From a bacterium BMS3Abin06 (GTDB lineage: Bacteria; Nitrospirota; Thermodesulfovibrionia; UBA6902), in NCBI GenBank assembly GCA_002897895.1, contig BDSY01000041.1:1-64000 (forward strand): 64,000 bases of DNA, written 5' to 3'. The notes under the pieces are model-generated. The model searched no databases. It had not been told where the DNA came from and saw only the letters and a list, made by a program, of their open reading frames with translations. Each line of letters opens with the position of its first letter. Within the stretch, counting starts at the first letter, position 1. The position numbers and the translations under genes were made by a program. Of the stretch, positions 26,270 to 34,499 are shown in pieces.

Positions 26270-26577
26270 AAGTAAGGAAAGTAATTGCCTTAAAAGAAGT
26301 AGTAGTGGATTTGGAAGAAGGACGACGTTTTTATGATGAAAAAGAACAAGGTGTTGGTGACTATTTCTTTGATAGTTTAATTTCTGACCTTGAATCTTTA
26401 AAACTTTATGCAGGAATTCATAGTAAACGGCTTGGTTTTTATCGAATGTTTTCAAAGAGATTTCCATTTGCTATTTACTATGAAATTAACAAGGATATTG
26501 CAAGTGTTGTTGCTGTTTTGGATATGAGACGCCATCCTTCCTGGATTCGTGGAAAATTGGATAAAAGAAAAAGCTGA
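26266..26577 (+). CDS. RelE/ParE-family toxin
   Basis: 103 aa. Fold pattern of the family is seen: 'DLEEGRRFYDEKEQGVGDYFFDSL' (helical hairpin) followed by beta strands with 'RMFSKRFPFAIYYEIN' and the ending 'VVAVLDMRRHPSWIRGKL'. Target (ribosome-bound mRNA or gyrase) cannot be told. Partner antitoxin lies directly upstream. A C-terminal fragment of a second such toxin follows 20 bases later. Confidence 0.85.
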   Translation: MKVRKVIALKEVVVDLEEGRRFYDEKEQGVGDYFFDSLISDLESLKLYAGIHSKRLGFYRMFSKRFPFAIYYEINKDIASVVAVLDMRRHPSWIRGKLDKRKS

Positions 26578-26596
26578 TCGGATAAGCCCCCCGCTT

Positions 26597-26674
26597 GAAA
26601 ACGATACTGCTTTTGTATATGCTGTTCTTGATTGTCGCCGAAGCCCCGCATGGATAAGGAAAAAGCTAAGATAA
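26597..26674 (+). pseudogene. C-terminal relic of a second RelE/ParE toxin
   Basis: The frame reads about 25 residues ending 'AVLDCRRSPAWIRKKLR' and a stop, closely matching the last residues of the intact toxin just upstream ('AVLDMRRHPSWIRGKL'). There is no start or N-terminal half. It is best explained as the tail of a related toxin gene left after deletion or recombination with its neighbour. Confidence 0.8.
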
Positions 26675-26714
26675 CAAGAGCAACCCTTTTACGTTATCTT
26701 TTAAAAAAGGCCAC

Positions 26715-26747
26715 TTGACATTACCCAATGTGATACTATAATATCAC
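26715..26747 (+). promoter_or_regulatory. Consensus promoter and operator of the Phd/RelE module
   Basis: TTGACA (26715-26720) and TATAAT (26737-26742) have a 16-base spacer, both exact consensus. An inverted repeat GTGATA...TATCAC (26730-26735, 26742-26747) overlaps the -10 box, a natural operator for the antitoxin. The ATG begins 9 bases after the -10 box with no Shine-Dalgarno, so the mRNA is probably leaderless or nearly so. Confidence 0.8.
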
Positions 26748-26751
26748 TATT

Positions 26752-27009
26752 ATGAAAACTGAAATAGTAACAACATTAAAAAGACAAGCTACAAAAATCC
26801 TTGCAGAGTTGCATGAAACGAAAGAAACAGTACTGATTACCGAGCACGGAAAGCCTTCTGCTTATCTGGTTGACGCTGACGCATTTGAAATGATGGAAAA
26901 TCGAATGCAGATTCTCGAAGGCATTGCCAGAGGTGAACGGGCAATATTGGAAAACCGGGTTTTGAAGCATTCTGATGCAAAGCGGAAAATGAAAAAATGG
27001 CTCGTCTGA
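26752..27009 (+). CDS. Phd/YefM-family antitoxin
   Basis: 85 aa. N-terminal Phd fold: 'TTLKRQATKILAELHETKETVLITEHGKPSAYLVDADAFEMM', typical of DNA-binding antitoxins that autorepress. The C-terminal tail ('LKHSDAKRKMKKWL') should wrap the toxin. Preceded by a consensus promoter with an overlapping palindrome and no ribosome binding site. Overlaps its toxin gene by 13 bases. Confidence 0.9.
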   Translation: MKTEIVTTLKRQATKILAELHETKETVLITEHGKPSAYLVDADAFEMMENRMQILEGIARGERAILENRVLKHSDAKRKMKKWLV

Positions 27010-27317
27010 TCTGGACGGAACCCGCACTACTCGATCTCGAAGAAATTGCTGAATATATTGCGCTGGATAATCCGAGTGCTGCAAAAAAACTTGTGCGAAC
27101 GGTCTTTCAAAAGCTTGAACGTCTTGAGCAACATCCTCAATCCGGTCGCAAACCACCTGAAATAAAAAAGACCTCTTACAGAGAAGTGATTCTTGATCCA
27201 TGTCGCATTTTCTACAGGATTGACAAGAAAGATATTTATATTCTGCATGTGATGCGGGGAGAACGCCGGCTACGAAAGTACTTATTGGAAGAACGAAGAA
27301 AAGAAATACAAAGCTAA
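26997..27317 (+). CDS. RelE/ParE-family toxin
   Basis: 106 aa. The sequence matches the ParE/RelE plasmid-stabilisation type: 'IWTEPALLDLEEIAEYIALDNPSAAKKLV', 'LEQHPQSGRKPPE', 'YREVILDPCRIFYRIDKKDIYILHVMRGERRL'. The Arg-rich C-terminal strand is usual. Partner of the preceding Phd-type antitoxin, with overlapping frames ensuring co-translation. It is not closely similar to the first toxin at 26266. Confidence 0.9.
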   Translation: MARLIWTEPALLDLEEIAEYIALDNPSAAKKLVRTVFQKLERLEQHPQSGRKPPEIKKTSYREVILDPCRIFYRIDKKDIYILHVMRGERRLRKYLLEERRKEIQS

Positions 27318-27404
27318 TCGGATATCGGGGGCGGTTCCCAAAGCACGTTGGCCCGTAGGCGGACAATAATATCAGAGACATCACAAGATACCCCTTTGGG
27401 GCGA

Positions 27405-27511
27405 ACGATTCAACGACGCTTGCGGTGGAATTATGCACTCAGGGGGATTCGATAGAAGACGCCATTTTAAAAAAGCTAAATGTTGTTTTTATTTTGCAAA
27501 AAGTTCAAGAA
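27405..27511 (+). pseudogene. Possible HicB-type antitoxin fragment
   Basis: One frame reads 'LAVELCTQGDSIEDAILK' and then diverges. The core resembles the 'PELDVxTQGDSIEEALxNLxEA' segment of HicB antitoxins. No start, no further domain and no toxin gene are visible, and the reading frame runs into the MITE. Based on a short motif only. Confidence 0.4.
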
Positions 27512-27661
27512 CTCGACAGTACCGAGTTCTGTCATTCCGGCTTGTCCGGAATCTATAACCCTTTGATTTTCCCGGATTCCCGACAGGCGGGAATGACAAC
27601 TGCGTGGTCATGACGTTTTCTTTAGAATCAACATGTTAAAAGAGAACTCGGTACTCTTAAG
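27512..27661 (+). mobile_element. MITE family 2, copy 2 (150 bp)
   Basis: Same 150-bp sequence as 53792-53941 with a few changes and reverse complement of 15853-16002. TTCAAGAA flanks both ends (27504-27511 and 27662-27669), an apparent 8-bp target duplication. Terminal inverted repeats CTCGACAGTACCGAGTTCT / AGAACTCGGTACTCTTAAG. It lies right after the HicB-like relic. Confidence 0.93.
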
Positions 27662-27863
27662 TTCAAGAAATGAAATATTATATTGTCCCCATTAATTGTT
27701 TTCATGACATCGATAATTTTTTTATTGACACGGAAATAAATTAGTGATACATTCTCTAAAAGAAAGAGGAGTCATTTATTCCTCTCAGTTTTAAAGAAAC
27801 AAAATTCTATTTACATCAAATAACTAAAATAGACTTTCTAAGAAGGGGAAGGGGCGATCTTAA

Positions 27864-28193
27864 ATGGAAAAAAGGGGTGCTAAGAGAAAACCTGTAAGTT
27901 TAGAGGCCAAACTTATCTGTAACGGCAAAGATTATCCTGCGTTTATAGAGAATATTTCCGAATGTGGTTTACATATGATAACTGCCTCAAAGAAGAGCAT
28001 AATGTCTTTTATTCCTGAAATGCAACTTAACTTAAAATTTCAATCCCCTTCAGGAAATAAAACAGATCTGTATTGCGAGATAAGATGGGTACATATAAAT
28101 AAAACTCCAATCCATGGTTTAACATACAGAATGGGTACGGAAATTTTGGAACAACCTCCGGAATACATGGATTTTTTCAACACTCTGAAATAA
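27864..28193 (+). CDS. PilZ-domain protein (c-di-GMP receptor candidate)
   Basis: 109 aa, one PilZ domain. Binding motifs are partly kept: a basic N-terminal 'KRGAKRKPV' in place of RxxxR, and 'ENISECGLHM' for D/NxSxxG. The remainder forms the beta barrel with 'EIRWVHINKTPIHGLTYRMG'. In the family it would link c-di-GMP level to motility or surface functions. Stands alone; the next gene is on the opposite strand, 21 bases away. Confidence 0.75.
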   Translation: MEKRGAKRKPVSLEAKLICNGKDYPAFIENISECGLHMITASKKSIMSFIPEMQLNLKFQSPSGNKTDLYCEIRWVHINKTPIHGLTYRMGTEILEQPPEYMDFFNTLK

Positions 28194-28214
28194 GTCCTGA
28201 TAAACCTTTACGTC

Positions 28215-29507
28215 TTAATCAAACTTTCCAATACAAAGACAGGCATTCTGCCCGCCAAAACCAAAGGAATTTGAGATAGCAATTTTGTGTTCTTTTCTTC
28301 TGGCCTCGTTAGGCACGTAATCGAGGTTACACTTCGGGTCGCGGGATTCATGATTTATGGTAGGCAGGATGATTGAGCGGTTGATTCCCGCGATAGTCAG
28401 AATACACTCAATCGCGCCTGCTGCGGCTATGGCATGGCCGAGCATTGACTTGTTTGAGCTTACCGGGATTTGATTTGCTCTCTCTCCGAATACTTCTTTT
28501 ATCGCCCGTGTTTCAGTCAGATCATTTTGTGTGGTGGATGTCCCATGTGCATTAATATAATCAATATCATCCGGGCTTAATGATGCATCTTCCAGGGCGG
28601 CCTTCATGGCTATTACAGCTCCTAATCCTTTAGGGTGAGTGTCGGTTATCCTGTATGCGTCAGCAGAAGAACCGTAGCCCTTCAGCTCTCCCAATATCCG
28701 GGCGCCTCTTGAACGGGCATGCCCCAGCTCTTCCAGGATCAGGGCGCCGGCGCCCTCTGACATGACAAAGCCGTTTCGCCTCCGGTCAAAAGGTCTGGAT
28801 GCCTTCTGTGGTTCGGTATATTTTTCACAAAGCGCTTTTAATAAAATGAAGCCGATCATGCCCGGAAAGTCTATTGTCGCTTCACAGCCGCCGGCAATCA
28901 TCACATCACATTTATTGTCCTGAATTAGTCTGATTGATTCTCCAATCGCCTGAGAGCCCGCTGCACAGGCTGAAACAGGGGAAAGGAGAGGGCCCTTGCA
29001 ATTGAATAGAATTGCAAGCAGGGACGGCGCTACATCAGGTTTTCTCCTGAAAAAATGAAGGTACGGATAACCGCCTGCCTTCATCAGACCATTCATGTCC
29101 CAGTTTCCTTCACCACCATAAAATTTGAGAAGGAATTTGATATTTTCTACAGAAGGGTTATCGCCGTGAGAACCGATTGAGACGCCTATCCTGCTGCGGT
29201 TTTCGATTTCATCAAGCCCTGACTGTTTTGCAGCCTCTGATGCGGCAATCCTCATCAGCCTCAGACCGCGGGATGAAAATTTTCTTAATTTCCGGTCTGA
29301 ATTCCTTTCAAATTCCTCAATCCATTTGTTGTCAACTTCACCTGCAATCCGGCAGGGTAGGCCTGTGGTATCAAAAGAGGAGATGTAATCGATACCGGAA
29401 AGACCTTTGCTGCAATTTTCAAAGGTTTCTTCAGTGTTTTTCCCTGAAGCGGTAATCATGCCGTAACCGGTAATGACAACCCTTCGTTTAGAACAGGTAA
29501 CAGACAT
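28215..29507 (-). CDS. Beta-ketoacyl-ACP synthase (KAS II/FabF-like)
   Basis: 430 aa. Catalytic triad of condensing enzymes is present: Cys in 'SACAAGSQAIGES', His in 'NAHGTSTTQND' and His in 'SNKSMLGHAIAAAGA'. C-terminal 'NSFGFGGQNACLCI' is typical. It would elongate an acyl chain held by the ACP made from the gene directly upstream, one base apart. With the SDR gene this forms a compact cluster separate from a standard fab operon, so a specialised acyl product is possible. Confidence 0.88.
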   Translation of the reverse strand: MSVTCSKRRVVITGYGMITASGKNTEETFENCSKGLSGIDYISSFDTTGLPCRIAGEVDNKWIEEFERNSDRKLRKFSSRGLRLMRIAASEAAKQSGLDEIENRSRIGVSIGSHGDNPSVENIKFLLKFYGGEGNWDMNGLMKAGGYPYLHFFRRKPDVAPSLLAILFNCKGPLLSPVSACAAGSQAIGESIRLIQDNKCDVMIAGGCEATIDFPGMIGFILLKALCEKYTEPQKASRPFDRRRNGFVMSEGAGALILEELGHARSRGARILGELKGYGSSADAYRITDTHPKGLGAVIAMKAALEDASLSPDDIDYINAHGTSTTQNDLTETRAIKEVFGERANQIPVSSNKSMLGHAIAAAGAIECILTIAGINRSIILPTINHESRDPKCNLDYVPNEARRKEHKIAISNSFGFGGQNACLCIGKFD

Positions 29508-29508
29508 A

Positions 29509-30072
29509 TCAGAAGATATTTTTTTCCTCCTGTACCTTTGTCAGCCACTCTTTAATCAAGTCGTCGCCGTTAGTGTAAACTGCATTTTCACCGCATGAGC
29601 CGCATTTTACTTTGCCCCCGTCGTCAGACTTCCACGCTGAATTACCGCAGGCCGGGCATTTTTCAGGAAGGCTGTCAAGAATGTCCATAACCCCCTGTAC
29701 AATTGATTGTGCTGTAACTAAGGCAGGGACTTCGTCCATATCCATGCCGGGCTTTAAATCAGGCATGTTATCGCCAAAGCGGATTTTAAGCAGCTCAATC
29801 GCTTTTTCCGTTAACAGGCCGTTTTCATCTATGGCAGCGCCTTCACCAAACATTTCTTCTATGTGTTCAAGGACAAAATGGCGGGCCATTTTTATTCCAA
29901 AGGCCTGTTCCAGTCTGTAATTTATATCCAGGAAATCAAGAGACTCGGCCCCGATATCATTTATCAGGGAAGTCCCGGGCCTGATCGAGTTCTCATCAGC
30001 TCTGAGTGTTTCGACAATGGCCTTTTTCAGCTCCTGAAATACCTTTTCTTCTGTAATAAGATTATGACTCAT
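29509..30072 (-). CDS. Acyl carrier protein fused to a C-terminal zinc ribbon
   Basis: 187 aa, more than twice an ordinary ACP. Residues 1-85 form the ACP, with the phosphopantetheine Ser44 in 'IGAESLDFLDINYRLEQAFGI'. A helical linker (85-135) follows, then a zinc ribbon CPACG...CGSCG (about 138-165) and a short acidic tail. The zinc-ribbon fusion is unusual; I infer a docking or protein-binding role. Cotranscribed with the ketosynthase and probably the SDR gene upstream. Confidence 0.85.
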   Translation of the reverse strand: MSHNLITEEKVFQELKKAIVETLRADENSIRPGTSLINDIGAESLDFLDINYRLEQAFGIKMARHFVLEHIEEMFGEGAAIDENGLLTEKAIELLKIRFGDNMPDLKPGMDMDEVPALVTAQSIVQGVMDILDSLPEKCPACGNSAWKSDDGGKVKCGSCGENAVYTNGDDLIKEWLTKVQEEKNIF

Positions 30073-30174
30073 AATGCCTCCTTAAATTATATTTATCTTT
30101 TAATTATCAGTTGGGATCAGGAATTTATTGACAGTTATTCCTTATTCGAATAACTGTTAACCGGTAAAGAATCG

Positions 30175-30942
30175 CTATACTGTTGATCTGTAAATTGAAT
30201 TACTCAGCCCCCTGTCAACCACAATAGTCTGGCCGTTAATTCCTCTGCCCGCACTGCTGCATAAGAAAAATACCGCATCCGCTATTTCATCCGGTTCTAC
30301 GAATAACTCTTCCGGCAGCGCCTCAATCCCATCCCAGAACTGTCTTAATACTTTAAAGGAATCGGTTTTCACAATTCCTCCGCAAACCGCGTTAACAGAT
30401 ATCTGTTTTACCCTGAGGCTTTCAGCACAGTCTCTGACTACAGACTCCATGGCCGCCTTCATACTTCCAAGAGGGTAGGCCGGGTTATAAAAACGGCTTC
30501 CAAGGCTTGAAATAAATACTATTGCCCCTCTGGTTTTTTCAAGAAGGGGCAGGGCTTCCTGAATGCAGAATATATTTCCTAAGTAATTGGTTTCAACGAG
30601 CTGTCTCAGTTCTCTTTCGAAAAGTTTTTCAATGGGTTTAAAAGGAGCCTTCGCAGCATTCAGGATGAGATAATCCAGTCTTCCGAAATTTTCCCTTATC
30701 TCATTAAACAGGTTTTTTACTGAATTTTTCAGTGCAATGTCGGCCTGAACCATCCTGGTACGGCACCCCATTTTTTCTATCTCTTTGCATAATTCTTCTG
30801 CCTGGGTCTGAGATGAGCCGCCTGCTTTCCGGTAGTTGACAATAATATCCGACCCTTCCATAGCAAATTTCCTTGCTATTGCCTTGCCTATGCCTCTTGA
30901 ACTACCGGTCACTAATGCGACTTTATCTTTTAATGTCTGCAT
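30175..30942 (-). CDS. SDR oxidoreductase, FabL-like enoyl-ACP reductase candidate
   Basis: 255 aa. NAD(P)-binding 'VTGSSRGIGKAIARKFA', then 'LDYLILNAAKAPF' and 'IVFISSLGSRFYNPAYPLGSMKAAMES'. The spacing of Tyr and Lys (Y-x5-K here) is longer than the classical YxxxK and resembles enoyl reductases such as FabL (Y-x6-K). C-terminus 'GINGQTIVVDRGLS' is standard. Probably reduces acyl-ACP intermediates bound to the neighbouring ACP-zinc-ribbon protein; a ketoreductase role cannot be excluded. Confidence 0.75.
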   Translation of the reverse strand: MQTLKDKVALVTGSSRGIGKAIARKFAMEGSDIIVNYRKAGGSSQTQAEELCKEIEKMGCRTRMVQADIALKNSVKNLFNEIRENFGRLDYLILNAAKAPFKPIEKLFERELRQLVETNYLGNIFCIQEALPLLEKTRGAIVFISSLGSRFYNPAYPLGSMKAAMESVVRDCAESLRVKQISVNAVCGGIVKTDSFKVLRQFWDGIEALPEELFVEPDEIADAVFFLCSSAGRGINGQTIVVDRGLSNSIYRSTV

Positions 30943-31146
30943 AACCCGTCTATTTTATAAAAAAGATGGTTTTTAGTAAACCGCAGGAAAGAAACAAATC
31001 AATATTTACTTTCTCTGCCTTGCAATTAAAACCTTTCTCCGTTTATCGTGAATCGCCCCCGGAAATTTTAAACCCTTGATATAAATTGAGATTTCTATTA
31101 CTATCATTGAATTGCTATATTGCGAACAGGAGGAGTGAAAAAATAT

Positions 31147-31686
31147 ATGAAAAGAGAGAGTTTAATATATACATTAGTGTTTTTAGCGGGTGCTTTTCTT
31201 TTTGTATCCCATATGACCGGCGGCAATGCTGAAGCATTTAATCCCTTGCTGTCGAATAGTAGAACAGGAGCTGAGGCAACTGATTTCACTTTAAAGGATT
31301 TATCAGGTAAAAAGTTTACCCTTTCATCATTTAAAGGCAAACCCGTACTCCTGAATTTCTGGGCAACGTGGTGTCCGTATTGCAGAAAAGAAAGGGCGCA
31401 TCTTAATTCTATTTATAAAGACTACAGGGAAAAGGGGCTGATTATATTATCGGTTTCAACAGACAGGTCTGCCGGGCTGGTTAAAAGATTTTTAGAAGAT
31501 GTGCCGGCTGACTTTACGGTTCTTTTCGATAGTAACGGCAGTGTGGCGTCATCCTACAATGTAAGGGGGCTCCCGACATCTTTTCTCATAAATCGTGAAG
31601 GGATTATTGAGCAGAAGTTTATGGGCTTCAGAGAGTGGACGAGCAGCGGCTCAAGAAAACTTCTTGATAAATTTATTGATAATTAG
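31147..31686 (+). CDS. TlpA-like membrane-anchored thiol-disulfide oxidoreductase
   Basis: 179 aa from the ATG giving MKRESLIY; AGGAGG lies about 13 bases upstream, and an earlier GTG is too close to it. A signal or anchor helix (about 5-28) precedes a thioredoxin fold with active site 'FWATWCPYCRKE', 'VSTDRSAGLVKRFL', and cis-Pro region 'VRGLPTSFLI'. WCPYC is typical of reductive TlpA/ResA-type proteins that act outside the inner membrane, for example in cytochrome c maturation. Alone on its strand, then a promoter and gcvH. Confidence 0.88.
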   Translation: MKRESLIYTLVFLAGAFLFVSHMTGGNAEAFNPLLSNSRTGAEATDFTLKDLSGKKFTLSSFKGKPVLLNFWATWCPYCRKERAHLNSIYKDYREKGLIILSVSTDRSAGLVKRFLEDVPADFTVLFDSNGSVASSYNVRGLPTSFLINREGIIEQKFMGFREWTSSGSRKLLDKFIDN

Positions 31687-31695
31687 TTTCGTTTC

Positions 31696-31724
31696 TTGAC
31701 AAAATCTTTTTCTATGATTAGAAT
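31696..31724 (+). promoter_or_regulatory. Promoter of gcvH-lpd
   Basis: TTGACA (31696-31701) and TAGAAT (31719-31724) are spaced by 17 bases, close to consensus. The gcvH start lies 62 bases further with an AGGAGG ribosome binding site. No riboswitch-like structure is evident in the 5' leader. Confidence 0.75.
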
Positions 31725-31786
31725 TTCACTCACCTGATAAATCCTGTTGGGAACTAAACCAAGTAACCTAAACCAAGGAGGGAAAC

Positions 31787-32179
31787 ATGTATCCTGATAA
31801 TCTCAAATATCATAAAGAACATGCCTGGGTAAAAGTTGCAGGAAATAAGGCAACTGTCGGGATTTCATTTTATGCACAGGAGACACTTGGTGATATCGTA
31901 TATGTTGATACACCCGAGCTGGAATCATCTATTGAGGCCGGAACAGAGCTTACCCAGATAGAATCTACAAAGGCTACCTCACCGGTAATAAGCCCTGTGA
32001 GCGGAACGGTCGTTGAATTTAATGAAGAATTGTCGGACTCCCCGGAAATAATCAACGAAGACCCTTACGAAAAAGGCTGGATCGCTGTTATTGAAATGGA
32101 AGATGATTCAGAGCTTGATAATCTGATGGATGCCGCTGATTATGAAAAATATCTTGAAGAAGAGGTGAAACTTAAATAA
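31787..32179 (+). CDS. gcvH: Glycine cleavage system H protein (lipoyl carrier)
   Basis: 130 aa. The lipoyl domain keeps 'GISFYAQETLGDIVYVDTPE' and the lipoylated Lys in 'IESTKATSPVISPVSG'. The C-terminal region 'EDPYEKGWIAVIEM' is typical. H protein carries the aminomethyl group between P, T and L proteins; gcvP and gcvT are not in the window, so a different use of the lipoyl carrier is possible. AGGAGG precedes the ATG. The lpd gene starts on the last base of the stop codon. Confidence 0.9.
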   Translation: MYPDNLKYHKEHAWVKVAGNKATVGISFYAQETLGDIVYVDTPELESSIEAGTELTQIESTKATSPVISPVSGTVVEFNEELSDSPEIINEDPYEKGWIAVIEMEDDSELDNLMDAADYEKYLEEEVKLK

Positions 32180-33564
32180 TGAAAATTACAGTTCTGGGAG
32201 CGGGGCCGGGTGGTTATGTTGCAGCAATCAAGGCTGCCCAGCTTGGAGCTGAAGTCACGGTCATTGAAGAAAGTGAAGTCGGCGGCACCTGCCTTAACCG
32301 GGGATGTATACCGACCAAGACATTGATAGCATCAGCGGAAGTCCTCCATAAGGCAAGGAATGCGAAAAGTTACGGGCTGGAGCTTGAAGGCACGGTTTCT
32401 CCCAATATCCGGAAGATAGTTGAGAGAAAGGACAGGGTAGTCGGCGTTCAGGTCAAGGGTATACGGGGGCTCTTTAAATCGTGGGGTGTCGGGCTTGTGG
32501 AAGGAAGGGGCGTAATTGCGGATCCCGGGAAGGTAAATGTTACCCTTAAAGACGGATCGACTGAAGAAGTTGAAACCGACAGGATTATAATTGCTACCGG
32601 TTCCAGGCCTGCACAGATACCTGTTTTCCCCTTTGACGGTGAAAAAATTCTCTCCAGTGATAATGCTATAAGTCCGGATTCAATCCCTCAAAGCCTCCTT
32701 ATTGTAGGTGCAGGAGTTATCGGATGTGAGTTTGCCTTCATATATAAAGAGTTTGGAGCTGAAGTGACAATGGTTGAAATGATGCCTCATGCAATATCAA
32801 CCGAGGATGAGGAGATATCCCTGATTCTTGAAAGGGAATTGAAGAAAAATAAAATCAAACTCCTGGCCGGCATTGGTGTTGAGAAAGTCGATGTCAAAGG
32901 AGACGGTGTTTCCGTTCAACTCTCAAACGGCAAGACCATTGAGGCTGAGAAAGTCCTTGTTTCCATCGGAAGGGCGGTAAACACTGAAGGCATTGGGCTT
33001 GAAGCCGCAGGTGTTAAAACAGGGCAGAGGGGCGAGATCATTGTAGACAGCAGGATGCAGACAAATATTGAAGGGATTTATGCTATAGGAGACGTTATCG
33101 GCGGTATTATGCTTGCGCACCTGGCCTCAAAAGAGGGGATCGTTGCAGTAGAAAATGCAATGGGCGGAACCTCTGAAGTTAATTATAATGTGATACCCGC
33201 AGCGATTTTTACAAGCCCTGAAGTCGGCTCCGTAGGCCTGAGGGAAAAACAGGCTGCTGAGAAAGGGATTAAGTATAAAGTCGGAAGGTTCCAGTTCAGG
33301 TCGCTCGGAAAGGCCCATGCAATGGGTGAGATAGCCGGACTTTTCAAGATCATTTCAGAGGAAGAAACCGATAAAATACTCGGCGCTCACATAATAGGGC
33401 CTCATGCCTCGGATTTGATACATGAAATTGCAGTTGCCATGGGAAAGGGGCTTACTGTGAAAGATATAGCCAACACTATTCATGCACATCCTACACTTGC
33501 AGAGGGCATTATGGAAGCTGCTGAAGATGTACATGATGCTGCAATTCACTGTCCGAAGAAATAG
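32179..33564 (+). CDS. lpd: Dihydrolipoyl dehydrogenase
   Basis: 461 aa. Reoxidises dihydrolipoamide with NAD+. The redox motif 'GGTCLNRGCIPTK' with both Cys, FAD site 'LGAGPGGYVAAIKAAQLGAEV', NAD site 'VGAGVIGCEFAFIYKEFG', 'YAIGDV' and the C-terminal 'AHPTLAEGIMEAA' with the catalytic His-Glu pair are present. Forms an operon with gcvH (one-base overlap). Confidence 0.95.
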   Translation: MKITVLGAGPGGYVAAIKAAQLGAEVTVIEESEVGGTCLNRGCIPTKTLIASAEVLHKARNAKSYGLELEGTVSPNIRKIVERKDRVVGVQVKGIRGLFKSWGVGLVEGRGVIADPGKVNVTLKDGSTEEVETDRIIIATGSRPAQIPVFPFDGEKILSSDNAISPDSIPQSLLIVGAGVIGCEFAFIYKEFGAEVTMVEMMPHAISTEDEEISLILERELKKNKIKLLAGIGVEKVDVKGDGVSVQLSNGKTIEAEKVLVSIGRAVNTEGIGLEAAGVKTGQRGEIIVDSRMQTNIEGIYAIGDVIGGIMLAHLASKEGIVAVENAMGGTSEVNYNVIPAAIFTSPEVGSVGLREKQAAEKGIKYKVGRFQFRSLGKAHAMGEIAGLFKIISEEETDKILGAHIIGPHASDLIHEIAVAMGKGLTVKDIANTIHAHPTLAEGIMEAAEDVHDAAIHCPKK

Positions 33565-33665
33565 GGCCAAACCATATTTCCTCACCATAAGAGAGTGCAT
33601 TAATATTGCATAGTTAACTTATCAAGATTAAACGATAAATCGAATATTGTACATAAATTATTGAA

Positions 33666-34499
33666 ATGGCGACAAGAGAAGTAAAAGTCGGAAATATCTT
33701 AATCGGCGGCAGAAACCCCCTTGCCTTTATTGCCGGCCCGTGCGTTATTGAAGATGAAGATTCGACTCTGAAAAATGCCGGGAAACTTAAAGAGTACTCT
33801 GACAGCAAAGGCATTCCTCTAATATTCAAAAGCTCCTATGATAAGGCCAACAGGTCATCTGTTAATTCCTTCAGAGGCCCGGGCATTAAAAAAGGCTTGG
33901 ATATTCTGCATAAGGTCAAAAATGAAACAGGGCTTCCGGTCATATCCGACGTCCACTCAATTGAGGAAGTTGACGAAGCAGCCCGGATACTCGATATCTT
34001 GCAGATTCCCGCATTCTTATGCAGGCAGACGGATTTAATTATTGCAGCAGCCGGGACAGGGAAACCTGTTAATGTCAAGAAAGGCCAGTTCATGGCCCCT
34101 GCAGATGCCCGGAACATCATCGATAAAGTGCTTTCAACCGGGAATAAGGATTTAATCCTGACTGAAAGAGGAGTGACGTTTGGATATAATAATCTTGTTG
34201 TGGATATGCGTTCAATTCCCATTATGCAGGGCTTTGGTTTTCCTGTGATTTATGACGCCACTCACAGTGTTCAGCTGCCCGGGGGAGAGGGAACCAGTTC
34301 CGGAGGGCAGAGAGAGTTCATAGAGACTCTTGCAAGGGCTGCTGTATCTGCAGGGTGTGATGCTGTTTTTATGGAAGTACATGAGTACCCTGATAAAGCC
34401 CCGTGCGACGGCCCGAATATGCTGCCGCTCGAAAGATTTTCCGTCCTGGCAGCACGGCTGATGGAACTGCATCAATTAATTAAGGGATGGCAGGGGTAA
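33666..34499 (+). CDS. kdsA: 3-deoxy-8-phosphooctulonate synthase KdsA
   Basis: 277 aa. Condenses arabinose-5-phosphate with PEP to Kdo-8-phosphate for the lipopolysaccharide core. Motifs: 'FIAGPCVIEDED', 'FKSSYDKANRSSVNSFRGPG', 'DVHSIEEV', 'PAFLCRQTDLI', 'NVKKGQFMAP', 'YDATHSVQLPGG' and 'MEVHEYPDKAPCDGPN'. Overlaps the kdsD frame by 13 bases. With kdsD and kdsC it forms the Kdo precursor pathway. Confidence 0.96.
   Translation: MATREVKVGNILIGGRNPLAFIAGPCVIEDEDSTLKNAGKLKEYSDSKGIPLIFKSSYDKANRSSVNSFRGPGIKKGLDILHKVKNETGLPVISDVHSIEEVDEAARILDILQIPAFLCRQTDLIIAAAGTGKPVNVKKGQFMAPADARNIIDKVLSTGNKDLILTERGVTFGYNNLVVDMRSIPIMQGFGFPVIYDATHSVQLPGGEGTSSGGQREFIETLARAAVSAGCDAVFMEVHEYPDKAPCDGPNMLPLERFSVLAARLMELHQLIKGWQG

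Larger units (their letters stand above)
27318..27863. other. 546-bp stretch with antitoxin relic and MITE, no intact gene
   Basis: Holds a possible HicB-like fragment (about 27405-27511), MITE family 2 copy 2 (27512-27661) and an AT-rich upstream region of the PilZ gene (27670-27863). TTGACACGG near 27725 has no convincing -10. The 62-aa ORF 27425..27613 is the relic running into the MITE and is not a gene. Confidence 0.55.
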
